Shown here: positions 1 to 10,462 of the stretch, piece after piece | How the letters are laid out: every line of letters starts with the position of its first letter | Position numbering within the stretch: position 1 is the stretch's first letter | Origin: Lichina pygmaea | Taxonomy: Eukaryota; Ascomycota; Lichinomycetes; Lichinales; Lichinaceae | Assembly: GCA_963422465.1 (NCBI GenBank) | Contig: OY730174.1 | Coordinates: 1,426,001 to 1,490,000, forward strand | Length of the DNA stretch: 64,000 bases | Direction: 5' to 3' | Notes under the pieces: model-generated | Database searches by the model: none | Told to the model about the DNA's origin: nothing | Seen by the model: only the letters and a program-made list of their open reading frames with translations | Translations under genes and position numbers: made by a program

Positions 1-149
1 AGTCGGGCTGATCCCCCGGCCTTGATCTTCGCCTCGCGCCGCTCCTTCCGTACCCGTGCCTGCTCGGCGGCCGACTGCGCGACGGGGGGAGTGCTAGGTG
101 GTGCGGCAGCAGCATCGCCATCTGGAGGAGTCGGGGACACCCCTTCCAT
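1..149 (-). CDS. GET2: GET2-like ER receptor subunit, N-terminal fragment
   Basis: The reverse strand opens with ATG at 149 and runs off the left edge after 49 codons. A Pro/Ala-rich leader is followed by a basic stretch ending RKERREAKIKAGGSAR. This is the cytosolic N-terminal signature (RERRxxKxxxGGxxRL) of Get2, the tail-anchored-protein receptor subunit that captures the Get3 ATPase at the ER membrane; the membrane segments would lie outside the window. It is tandem with, and downstream of, SEC31 on the same strand, 316 bases away. The match rests on one short motif, so another protein with a similar basic N-terminus cannot be excluded. Confidence 0.6.
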   Translation of the reverse strand, partial: MEGVSPTPPDGDAAAAPPSTPPVAQSAAEQARVRKERREAKIKAGGSAR

Positions 150-465
150 ACTGAAACACCGGTCTGCCAAATCTGTATTCGACGAGCGTGTTGCTGCAGT
201 CAGTTTCGTGGTCACGACGGAAGTGGATGCCTCTAGGTGGTTGCCTCGTAGCGATCACATGAATTCCCAGCAAGGCTGTCAGCTCAAACTGGTTGGAGCT
301 TTTCTACGGAGAACTACTAGCCCGCGGATCCGCGCTGTCTAAAAGTACATGTACGAAGTAAACCACAAAAAGCCGTTGCTCCACCATCAGACCGCAACGT
401 GATCCAGCATCCACTCTCGCTATCCCGTCGTCATTCTACGTCCACTCATGGAAACACCCCAGCCT
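150..465. other. Intergenic region GET2-SEC31
   Basis: This holds the 3' flank of SEC31 and the promoter of the GET2-like gene. I see no coding signal or repeat here. Confidence 0.6.
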
Positions 466-3400
466 CTACTGAGGCGCGACTCGGGTCATAGCGATCAATC
501 TTTTGACGCCGACCTGCATCTCGAGCATTAGCCCGCTTCTGGCGGAGACGCCGAACAAAACACTCACCATCCACGTCCCGCACTGATCGACTTTATTGGT
601 ATGCAAGTCCACTTGGATCGCCTGGGCCGTGTCGTAGTCCCGATCTCGCAGCGCAGAGGCCAGGTCCTGCATGCTCGCTATCGTGTCTGGCCGCAGCAGG
701 GTCTCGTTGTTGAGGTGGTCGAACAGGTTGTTCAACCTCTTCTCGGTGTCCATCACCTGTGGCATGAAAGTAGGCTGCAACCGGTCAGCGTTCGGTGCAG
801 ATGCGCTAGATTCTGGGGAGCCCATACCGGTGCCTTAGACTTTACTCGCTGCATGTTCGCGGCGAGGATATCGTAGATCGGTCGTGCTTGATCGGGGATA
901 TGTGTGCGATCTCCAGGCGCTTCAGAGTCGTTAGCCATGTCCTCTCGTTGATCGTCTCCCGTCAACCTACGGTGCTTGGCGGCTGGAGTCTGGCTGCCAG
1001 AACGTTGCGACGCGACCGTGGCAGGGCTCTGTTCACGAGATGCTTGTTGCGGCAGACCTTGTGGGTGCCCCTGTGGCGGGCCCTGAGAGAACCCTTGCGG
1101 CGGGCCCCCTTGCATCCGGGGTTGTCCCATCGGAGTTGTTGCTCCGGGGGGCATCTGGCCCTGCATAGGTGGCTGCATCTGTTGTTGAGGGGCGTATGAA
1201 GACGATTGCGGTTGCGGGGCGTAAGGGTTGGGCTGCGATCCCGGTCTCATGCCACCAGGGGGCGGGGGTGGTAACGGACGGCCTTGCGGATCAGCACCGC
1301 TTGCCCCCGGCGCCGGCACTGCCGGAGCATAACGACTGGACGGCGGCGGACCAGCCGGTGGAGGGTTATACGGCGATGGACCGCGAGCAGCCATCGGGGG
1401 TGCCATGCCTGGGCCCGGAGTGCCAGCCGGAGGTGGTGCATAGGGATTCCTCGGCGCAGATGGAGGCCTCTCAGGCTGCATCTGCGGAGGTGGACCGCTC
1501 ATCGGAGGAGACATCATTCTCGAGGGCGGGCCGGATCCCTTCGGAGGCGGACCCAAAGGCGGAGCCGCCATATGCTGCGTGGCGTATGGTGCACCTAGCT
1601 GAGGAGAAGGCAGCCCAAACTGCTGCTGCTGTTGTTGTTGCTGACCGGCAAAAGGAGAGGGAGCCGGCGGACCGCCGACTCCGGGAGTGCCGCGTCGTGC
1701 CGCAGGAGGCTTTGACACGAAGGGAGTGTCATTCCAATTTCCCTCTGCTCGCGTTGGCGGTGGTGGAGCAGGAGGAGGTGGCCCGCTCATGTTTCGAGGA
1801 GGGGGAGCAGTTCCGCTACCGGGTCCTCGATAGTATCCACCGTAGGCTTGGTTGGGCCCGGGGTTGTACTGCGGTTGCTGCTGCTGTTGCTGCGGCTGCT
1901 GGTAACCCACTGGAGCGTACGCCGTATTCGCGGCCGTGGCTTGCTGCTGAAGAGGCGCTGCTGGGCCGTAAGGGCCTGCTGCAACCGGCGCTTGTGCAGG
2001 GGCAGCTGACGCTTGCATCTGCGCCGGCCCTCCACGAACGCCCATTGGGTTCCTAGCCGCCTGCCGGGTCGGCAGGGCAGCTTGCTTCGCAGCTGGCTGC
2101 GAACCGACCTTGCGAGTAGCTTGTTTCACCCGATTGCGAGCCACTTCCGCCGCGGCATACTGGCGTGGCAGCATGTCCAGATACTTCTCGGCAACATCGA
2201 GAAAGCCGTGGGCGGCAACCACGTCGGCGTACTCGGTGTACTTGTCGTAGAGAGCCGACAGTTTCCAGCCCGAGCCCTGCTGCAGATCCGGATCCTCGAA
2301 CTTGGTCACCTCTCTGAAGACGGTCACCTTCTCGATGAGGCTCTGCAGGGCTTTGGCGTGCAACGAGAAGGTCGAGTCTGCGTCGCCCTTTTCATAGCCA
2401 GCCGCCTCATCCTCTTTGGTCTCCTCGATCCAGATGGCGACCACTTTATCCAGCTTCGAGCCGGCGAGATAGCAGAAGGACGCGTTCTTGCGTAGATCGG
2501 CTTTGTTCTGGCTCGACCTCAGTTCCTCTTCCATGCGGTCTCCGAGTGCCTCGCAGAGATCAGGGAATTCATCCTCGCTCGCAAAGGTGCACAGCGTCGC
2601 CATGATCTCCTTCCAGCTGGAGAGGTCCGCGTTGTACACCACATCCCAGAGATTCTTGCCGACGACCGATGCCAGAAGCCGGACGTAGTTGGGGGCATTC
2701 GTCTTCTTGGAGAAGTAGGCAGCTTGCGCCTGCTCGATGCACTTCTGCCCGCCGCAGATGGCCAACATGAAGGCATCCGACATTCGGTCCTCGCGGATGC
2801 AGATGTTCATCGCCGTTTCGAAATCGCCCAAGATGAGCATCTTGGTGATCTGCTTGTCGGAAGCCGACTCGGAGCCTGTAAAGACTTGGAACGGATTGTT
2901 CGTCTTTGCTCCCTTCGTGGCCGAAAGATCCGAAAGCCAGGTATCGCCATCCCCACCCATGTCGAAGAAGGATGATAGCCGCTTGTGGCCCGCGCCAGCG
3001 GCCCTGGGGTTAGCAGCCTGGGCGGCAGTGCTTTCGGACAGCAAACCTGGGACCTGATCTTCCTCCTCGGCTACTTTCGGGGCCGATTCAGTGGCGCTCT
3101 CGTCCCCCTCAGAAAATCCTAGGTGGTCGACCAGCTTCCGCCTTGGATTTTCGGAGATCAGAGTCTGTATGACCTCCCAGTCCGCCTTCTCATCATTCGT
3201 GCGCGCTTGCTCAATCCTCGATCGACATATGCTGGCCAGGTCGCCCTCTTTCAAGGCCTTTTCGAAGGCAGCCGTAGCCTCGCCGATGCCGCCGTCTACG
3301 GCAAACTGTGACAGCCGAAGCGTAGACTTTCTGGATGAGCCGGCTTTCGAGTCGCCTGCCACGGAGAAGCTGACAACCTTCCCACCAAAGCCGAACGTGA

Positions 3401-4842
3401 CACCGACGGGGCGCTCAAGCCACTTGGGCGCCTTTGGCAAAGAAAATGTAGCGGTCTGGGGGTCCGTCTGGGGGTTGTTGAAAAAGTCTTCGCCATCGAG
3501 GGCTTGCCCACGTGGTACCGGTGCCTGGCCAGTCCCAAGCTTAGTGTTCTGAGTCGTCTGAACGGTGATCTTGCCGTCAAAGGACGCTGTGGCAAGCAGG
3601 CTGGGATAGTGGGGATTCCATCGGGTTTGGAAGGTCCAGCTCGTGACAATGGGGAATTCTCCATACGCAGCACCCGTCTGCGCATTCCAGCAGATCGTGC
3701 GGTTATCTTTGCCGCATGACAGTAGCAGATCAGGGTCTTGTTTGCACCAAGAGAGCGAGAGAACCCCTTGCTCGTGGGCCTTCAGAGTCTGCAGAACTTC
3801 AGTCAACTTGGCGTCACAGCTGGGACAGGAGGACCGATCAACATACACGCTCAGGCGCATTCGAGTTTCTTAGATCCCAAATGAGGATGAGTGGGTTGTT
3901 GTCATCAGGAATTGCGGTAGCAAGCTTGGTGGACTATGATACGGTGTCAGCCAGGCTAGCTTCTCAGTGTACTTTGGTCGCCACCAAACATACCTGTGCC
4001 GGGTCCCAAGCAACAGCGCTGACGGCCTTTCTCCCCAGATTGTTCAAGGTCAAAGACTCCTTCTTCGCCTTGACATCCCACACGGTGACAAACCCCCCGC
4101 TGCTGCCAGTGACAAGGATATGCGGAACATTCTTGTTCCAATCCAGCGACTCAAAGTCATCGGCTCGGGCGGCTGACGTACCCAGACGGAACGGGTTTGC
4201 GACATTGTTGAGATCGGATATGAAGAGCTATGCATGAATGAGCAGTCTTTCTCGAGACGCGGACGAGCCTTCGAATGGGGACATCACCTCTCCTCTGGCT
4301 CCAGCCGTTGCGATGAGTTCGGACCGAAAGGGGTTGAATTGCAGGGACCTGATGGCACCGCTGTGCTTCGACGTTCTGGACATGAAGGCATCCCTGCGAC
4401 CAGTAAGCAATCCGTCAGGGACTGCCGACGGAGGGTCACGTACTCTTCGCCGCTCAGCAATTTATCAGCATCCCATAGATCCAGCGAGCCATTCTCAAGG
4501 GCACCGGCTATTATTCCTTGGCCACTCTTCAATCTCGCCCAAGCGATATCGTGAAACCTGCACGGTGCCGTATCATCAGCCCACAGTGGCCGAGTCATGC
4601 GAGTCCCGATCGGAATCAATGCCAGATTCTTACCTCGAGTCCGTGCTGACGCTCGCTGCTGGCAGCAGCTCGACATTCTGCTGATCGGTCCCTAGCTGTA
4701 GATCCCAGAGCTCCAGAGACGTTTCCGTCGAGAAGTCGGCATCGACCGCTCCAGCTTTGGTGCCCGTTGCGATCAGGGGAAGCTTGGTGCCAGGAGACCA
4801 CGCGAACGCCGCCGTTCGGGGCACCTCTCGAAGCCGAACCAT
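466..4842 (-). CDS. SEC31: SEC31, COPII outer-coat subunit
   Basis: Eight exons in transcription order: 4842-4634, 4557-4444, 4393-4288, 4227-3994, 3924-3847, 3788-828, 774-568, 513-466. They join in phase to 1318 residues, close to the usual Sec31 length. The N-terminus ([17 protein letters not shown]) and WD repeats such as NGSLDLWDA and [15 protein letters not shown] form the beta-propeller, about residues 1-330. A helical Sec13/Sec31 assembly region follows (about 540-800), then a long Pro/Gln-rich segment that in this family contacts Sec23/Sar1, and a conserved C-terminus ending [14 protein letters not shown]. Sec31 builds the outer cage of ER-to-Golgi vesicles. All introns are 50-76 bases with GT-AG ends. 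The start at 4842 begins the family's conserved first WD strand. The neighbouring gene at 5122 is divergent across 279 bases. Confidence 0.93.
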
Positions 4843-5121
4843 GGCTGGAGATGACCTGCCGAAGACTGGTTCTCAAATGTTATAGCTGGTCGTCCAATTG
4901 AAATGGCGCACCTGAGCTTGCTTTGCTCCTGCAAAAGAGTCTGGAATGTCACCAGTACGTCGCGAGGCAGCTATTCTCGTCTTCCCGTTGTTGCTGGCTG
5001 CTCCGTGAAATGTGTTCACCTGTCATTTTCTAGGGGCCTATCACGTGATCACTACCGGTACCGTAGCGCACCGCGTCCACCTACGGCCAGCGACTCATCT
5101 CGCAGCTTGACAGAATCCAAA

Positions 5122-5663
5122 ATGTCAGATACGACACGGCTGAAGGCCACTTTGTACGTCGGCGGCCTCGACAACGCAGTGACACCGACTGTCCTACACA
5201 CGGCATTCATACCGTTCGGGGAGATTGTGGATGTCTCTCTGCCAAAGCCCGACCTCCCGTCCTCGACAGACCCTCATAGAGGATTCGGCTACGTAGAGTT
5301 TGAGCTGCCAGAGGACGCTCAAGAGGCAATGGATAACATGGATCAGAGTGAGCTGTACGGCCGCGTCATCAAAGTGGCACCGGCCAAGCCGCAGAAAGAT
5401 GCGAATGAGGGGTTGGGAAGCAAGACGGCAATATGGGAGCAGGTGAGAAGCGGGAGAGCTGGCTGTCCTCAGAGGATTCATGCTACGCTTGGGACGCTCT
5501 CCGGCTGACTCGATGTTTACAGGAAGGATGGCTTTCGAAGAATGCTGTCAGCGAAGAAGACAAGTTGGCTATGGACAGAGCAAGGGCCGAACCGGATGCG
5601 CCGGCGGAGGACCCCATGCAAGGTCTTGAGGGATTAGATGTTGCAGGACCAAAGCCTGCTTGA
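5122..5663 (+). CDS. PPIE/Cyp33-type RRM protein without cyclophilin domain
   Basis: Two exons (5122-5442, 5523-5663) with one 80-base intron encode 153 residues. An RNA-recognition motif covers about residues 8-90, with RNP2-like LYVGGL and RNP1-like RGFGYVEF. A conserved tail follows with IKVAPAKPQKDANEGLGSK and a terminal EDPMQGLEGLDVAGPKPA. The sequence resembles the N-terminal RRM of spliceosome-associated cyclophilin E (PPIE/Cyp33), but the stop codon comes directly after the linker and there is no peptidyl-prolyl isomerase domain. Stand-alone versions like this are common in Pezizomycotina. The start at 5122 follows an AAAATG context and begins the conserved MSDTTR. Upstream in-frame methionines are probably 5' leader. 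Confidence 0.85.
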
Positions 5664-5907
5664 CGTAGACGGTCTGAGAATCAACAAGCACACAGTGTTA
5701 TCATCAGGCGGCGTTTGAATGGTCAGCTCTGGTACACAAGGTCAAATACAGCTCAATTCAGCCACGTCACACGACAGATCCGAGGGAAAGGTATCAAACT
5801 CCAGAATCGCACTTCGGTTGGAACAGTATCAGTTGTCCTGTGCTTTGGCTGCTATGTCGTGCTGCCTGGTCAAAGCCAATGATTCTCGATTGATGACTGG
5901 AGCCTTT

Positions 5908-6463
5908 TCAGGCGTTGCGGCCGCCTCGGTACAGTCGAAGGGTCTTGTCCGTCCAGAGTTTCCTGCCCAGTGTGTAAAAGGCAGCCCCTACGGCGATGCT
6001 GTCATGGATCCATGTCAGCAACCGCACAGCTTATCCAAGACGCTTCTTCGACCAGGGCTACTGAGCGAGTTGGGTCTGCATACCCGAGGACAAGCCCTAC
6101 GTGTTGAAAAAGTGGTCAGTATTACCCGGCAAAGTCGGGAAGTCGAAAGCTCGTCGGAGGCAGGGAGATGCGACGACTTACCCAGCGGGAGCAACTCAGG
6201 AGGGATTCTCTTCAGCGTTCGCAGCCTCTGAGATACGGTATGGGCTATCCAGATTGCGCCGATTAGCACCCATCAAAGCTCATTCGGTCTTTGTTGTATC
6301 CGCTGTGAGATCGACTGTTGGACTCTAGCTGCAGCCACTCATACCTGACTGCTGCTGATTCTATGAGAATGCGAAAGCAATGTTAGCTAGTCAATCAACA
6401 GCCAAAGAATCGCAGGAGTCAGCGTACAGGCACAGGCCTCAGAAGACGGCGTGTCGCGAACAT
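5908..6463 (-). CDS. NDUFA4/MLRQ (B12D)-like small mitochondrial membrane protein
   Basis: This gene is too broken by introns to show as a long frame. Five exons, 6463-6428 (36), 6360-6345 (16), 6244-6182 (63), 6096-6084 (13) and 5998-5908 (91), join in phase to 72 residues. The product starts MFATRRLLRPVP, a basic mitochondrial presequence. It continues with SAHTVSQRLRTLKRIPPELL and a single membrane helix around PLGLVLGIAVGAAFYTLGRK, and ends WTDKTLRLYRGGRNA. This order (presequence, basic linker, P-E-L-x-PLG, helix, DKTLRL) is that of the fungal MLRQ/NDUFA4 family, associated with respiratory complexes I/IV. Introns are 67-100 bases with CTAAC/CTAAT or TGAC branch-like sites. It is divergent from COX12. 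The family call rests on remembered homologues; exact borders of the 16- and 13-base exons are the least certain part. Confidence 0.72.
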
Positions 6464-6732
6464 GTTGCTGCTCTACGTGTCGTGCGTTTGATGTTGAAGC
6501 TGTCGTTGCTGCGGTTTGACGTAACCGAGCGCCGTTGTCATAATTAAAAGGTGGACTCAGCCACATGTGGCTGAGAAATCTACAACAACACGACCCAAGC
6601 CACGTTGCGCCACTCGAGGCAACTGCACCGCTCGAACCACTCCGTCGACTGATACGGCTACGCAACAGCCTCTGGTTCTTGCAGCGACAGCTTCTTACAA
6701 AGTAACCAAGATCGCATCTCTCAGCTGGCATC
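6464..6732. promoter_or_regulatory. Shared divergent promoter, MLRQ-like gene / COX12
   Basis: A 269-base region separates the two divergent start codons, at 6463 (-) and 6733 (+). Both genes are nuclear-encoded respiratory-chain components, so co-regulation from this region is plausible. A short palindrome, CCACATGTGG, lies near 6562-6571. No binding site is claimed. Confidence 0.5.
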
Positions 6733-7456
6733 ATGTCGGACGGCGACGGCGACGGTGACGGCGACGAGTTGGTCACAAAGCCCTTCAAGTTCGTGACAGG
6801 TAAGCTTCTTCGGCAGGCGACGAAGCTCCAGGTTCATGCACTCGACAGCGCAGACGGCTAACTCGGAATCCGATATCTAGCCGGTACGTCTGCCCGAGGC
6901 TGCTCTACAATCCTTCTCGGAGTACTCTTCTGACGTACGACACGACTTACGACGCAGGCTACGATGCCCGCTTCCCGAATACAAACCAGTACGCATCCCC
7001 TCACTCTCACACACTTTCTGCATACACGCCTCTCCTCCTCAAACGACCGGCAGCTTTGTCTAGAAGTCTGTGTACAATTTCTGCAGATGTGCTAACGCTT
7101 GTCAACTCCTTCACAGAACCAAGCACTGCTGGCAGAACTACGTGGACTACCACAGATGTATCAACGCCAAAGGCGAGGACTACAAGCCATGCCGCCAGGT
7201 ATGATATCTTCTGTCCTTCTGGCGGATCACGGCAGATCAAAAATATGACGGCACTGACGGTAACAACAGTTCTGGCACGCCTATCGCTCTCTGTGCCCGA
7301 CTTCGTGGGTAGGCCGCTGGGATGATCAACGAGGTACATCCCCCTCTTCTCTCGCGCTCATCGCTTCCCATATCCTCCAGAATCTTTTGCTAGGGAGAGG
7401 CTGATGGTATGATGTTCTCCGCAGCGAACGGCAACTTCCCCGCTCGTCTGAATTAG
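6733..7456 (+). CDS. COX12: COX12, cytochrome c oxidase subunit VIb, with a 3-base exon
   Basis: Six exons, 6733-6799, 6881-6883, 6958-6988, 7117-7198, 7270-7333 and 7425-7456, give 92 residues. The product carries the CHCH signature of COX6B: CX9C in CWQNYVDYHRC and CX10C in CRQFWHAYRSLC, which form two disulfides in the intermembrane space at the dimer interface of complex IV. Flanking family motifs are KPFKFVTAGYDARFPNTNQT and WDDQRANGNFPARLN. The second exon is only three bases (CCG). It lies between a TCTAG acceptor and a GTACGT donor and supplies the Ala-Gly expected between FVT and YDARF. Skipping it would remove one Ala but keep the frame. The N-terminus is an unusual Asp-Gly run from a GGCGAC repeat. 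Confidence 0.9.
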
Positions 7457-9287
7457 CCAGAGTTAACGTAACGGATGAGCGTGACCCTTTCGTCCCCGCG
7501 ACTCCCTCCGTTTGTGGTGAATCTATGAGCATGTCCTGCATGCGCAGAAATCAACAGCGATGCGATCCCCGCAGAGGACAGCCGAGGGGCTCATACCATA
7601 CCGCTGTGTCATGCCATGCTCTACTGTACATTTCGCCTGATATCTAAAGTCCCATCCACCACAGTCTTTCAAGGCCCCATTCGCTCTCTCTCTCTCTCCG
7701 AGGCGCCCTGGTGATATCTCTAACTTACTCCCCTACCTCCGGAAATCAATTCCAACAGTGAAGTTTGACAGCCAGTAAGACAGCTTTTTCCCGGGCCATA
7801 TACTCTCTCCCTCGACGCCATCGCATGGTCCTCATGACCCACCCTGCTAAATAGCTTATTATTCGATCGTAGTGAAATCGCCCGACCAGAGAGATACCTA
7901 CTGCTCTCTACCTACATCTGCCTACCTGCGACAGCTACACCCATCCTCTAAACCCCCCCCCCCCCCCCCCCCCCCCCTACCCCTTCCGTATCCTCCCCTT
8001 CCTCGCGCTCGGGGTCCTATCTTCGGCGCAGGCAATCACATCTCTCTATCCTACTTCGATACTATATCTGGTACATATCAGCGCGGTTACTCGGTTACTC
8101 GGTTGCCCGGTTGTGGGACCAAGCCTGCTAAACCCAATCTGAATCTGTCTGCTCCCATCGGAGTCCTACTCAACTCATCTCAATCTGGCCCACCGGGCGC
8201 CTTCTGCCAAAGACAGAAGAGGTAAAAACCGAACTTGTCGTGTCGAAGACAGTTGGTGAGAGGATGCAAGAGTGAGTTTGTGAATTGGCGTGGTGGGGCG
8301 GTAGTTCTTGGTTTAAAAAAAGAGGAGGAGAAGGCCGTGTTGCTGGAGGGATGCTTGATGATGATGGCATAGCAGGAGAAGCAAGCACAAGTGGACGTCG
8401 TTCGATGATCATGAAGGCCGACGAGTCCGATGAGCAGAGAGAAACGTATCCTAGGCTCTATCTGGTCTCCTCTTGAAAAGCTGTAATTATACATTTCTGC
8501 AAAGTGAACCAGAGGTGGTGGGTTCTTGCTGGGATACTCCAGGACAAGCTAGTACTGTAGGTGCTCCCAGAGCTATTCCCACCAGCTCCGTCACTGCGAA
8601 TGCTGATGTTCTTGTCTCTTGCGATGTCCTGCTCGGTCGATACTGTCCCTATTCCAGTATCGAGGAAGCAAGGACATGATGACTCTTGGGATGGACTTGC
8701 ACAGACCAGTCCTTGTGCTCGGGATATAGATGAGAATGGACACCGTCACGGACGCTGTCACGGACTCGGTCGCTGGGCTTGGAGATCAGGACCCGTCGGC
8801 CCGACCAGTGGGTCGTGACTGACGACTTTCCTAGGTAGAAGCTCGGTCAGGCAGGAGCTCTTGGGCGCCTGAGAGGTAGGTAGCTAGCTCCTCCTACTCT
8901 ATCGAACGGTTAACTTATATTAAACCCAATGATTCTGCTCGGTTTGCGTGTAGTACGCCTAGCATATTCTCGGATCCGCTGCCAGAAACCATGTCTAGGT
9001 GTCAGCCGGAGGAGTGAGAAGACCAGTCCTCGCTCGCTGCTAGAGCCAAGTTCACGTGAGAGAAGAGAATTCTCACTGTATATTGGTGTCAACCAGGGAC
9101 TCGACAGGGAGTCGATAGCCCGAGGATTTGCAGGGGTTCAGAGATCAGCCTCCCCCTGAGTGACGGCTAAATTGTTTGTCTGCACGTGACGGTGTGCAGA
9201 GTTTTCTCCTTGGTCGTCGCTCCTAGATTCTTAGTTAGAGAGAGATCGAATGAAGACACTCATTCCCCGGCCGGCCGCCGGTTCACA
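7457..9287. other. Intergenic region, no gene seen; C25 tract
   Basis: About 1.8 kb with no frame that looks coding. It contains short CT runs near 7684-7700 and an uninterrupted C25 homopolymer at 7953-7977. The first few hundred bases are probably the COX12 3' region. Confidence 0.6.
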
Positions 9288-9760
9288 CTAGGGGTTTGAG
9301 AGAATGTCATGGACTTGTTGCGCAAGCTCCATGTGATTGCCAGGATCATCCTCGTCACCGTACTGGTAATTGAACATCGAACAAGGCCTGGCCTGGCAAT
9401 TCTTGGGGACCAGCACCGGAGGGTAGCCTGTGGCGCAATCAATCTTCACCTTGTCTCATGAAAAGCAGTCAAGATCGTGAGCGAAGCTGTTCTCGATATC
9501 AAGGAGTCAGAACCTAGAGTCCTCCGTGCTATCATAGACTAGCAGTCTTCGAAAATAGTCAAAATCTTCAAGAACAGTGAAAGATGGTTGTCTTGATGGT
9601 AAGTGTGAGGCAGTGGACTTTCCCTTCCAAGACAGAAGCTTCAAACCTATCGACGCTGGGTTGGTGTCACCACTGCCTCCCTGACGATGTATGTGAATTC
9701 CACCGGAAAATACGCTGCTGTTGTCGGAGTTTGTAGGTGTCGACGACACTAATTCCTAGT
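9288..9760 (-). pseudogene. Coding-like frame of unknown function, possibly decayed
   Basis: One reverse frame reads like protein for about 150 codons: a Ser/Thr/Gly-rich part, then SFTVLEDFDYFRRLLVY, and after two TGA codons KVKIDCATGYPPVLVPKN and a Cys-containing acidic segment ending QQVHDILSNP before TAG at 9288. The TGA codons could be removed by a 90-base in-phase intron (weak GTCTAT donor, CTTGACT branch-like site, ACAAG acceptor). A CACTAG acceptor precedes the block. So this is either the 3' end of an intron-containing gene whose start I cannot find, or a pseudogene. I do not recognise the family. Confidence 0.28.
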
Positions 9761-10462
9761 GGCCATTCTCAAGACCGGGAGAAGAGTGCGTGCTGTCGAT
9801 GATATATATGAGTGCTACTCTTTCATTGGGTTCTGGTAGTATCGCTTTTGCCGTAGATGGCAGAGTGGTGATTTGTCAACGTAACACGATCAGGGGGTTT
9901 GCTGCTGGGAGGGGAGTTGCGCTGATTGCTAAATCAGGGTTTGCGTGGACGATGGCTTACTGAAGCTCTTGCAATGGCTGCCTAGACACGTAGTGTGCTC
10001 GTTCATGCGTTGGTTTCCTTGGTGCATGGGTCTGCTGTACGTTATCAATTTGATTTTTGCGCATCCTAGTAGAGACCGCTATGGATGGACATAGAAACAA
10101 CCAACACGACCGACAACATGCCTGGGAAAGTGTGCGCCAGAAGTAGGCAACATGAGCAAACAGCTGTCTCAAGGCTGCTTTATCAAGGCCATCGCTTTTA
10201 GTTCTCTTCATTTTTTGGGCAAGAGACCCAAAGAGAAAGAGATTGAGTGAGTGAGCAGAAAACGCAATGGGGAGAGGAACACAAACTGAGAAGGAGAAAG
10301 GAAGATTTTGCGGGGAAAGCAGAGAGATGAGAATCCCCAACCGACAAAAGACAACAACTCCTAGCAATAGATTTTTTGGAGTAGAAGTAAGACGGTGAAA
10401 CCCACGACCAACTGAATGTTTCTGCGGCCAGAAGATGACAACCCTTCCACTTCAGAGACGGC
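9761..10462. other. Intergenic region 3' of LYS20, no gene seen
   Basis: A moderately AT-rich stretch. The longest reverse frame (about 10367-9957) has no recognisable motif and no G/C third-position bias, so I regard it as non-coding. Confidence 0.55.

Noticed and set aside
1169-2056. 295-codon + strand frame inside SEC31
   Set aside because: It is the antisense shadow of the Pro/Gln-rich part of SEC31.
9288-9760. TGA read-through (selenocysteine or recoding) in the coding-like frame
   Set aside because: Fungi lack selenocysteine insertion, and an intron or pseudogene explains the stops more simply.
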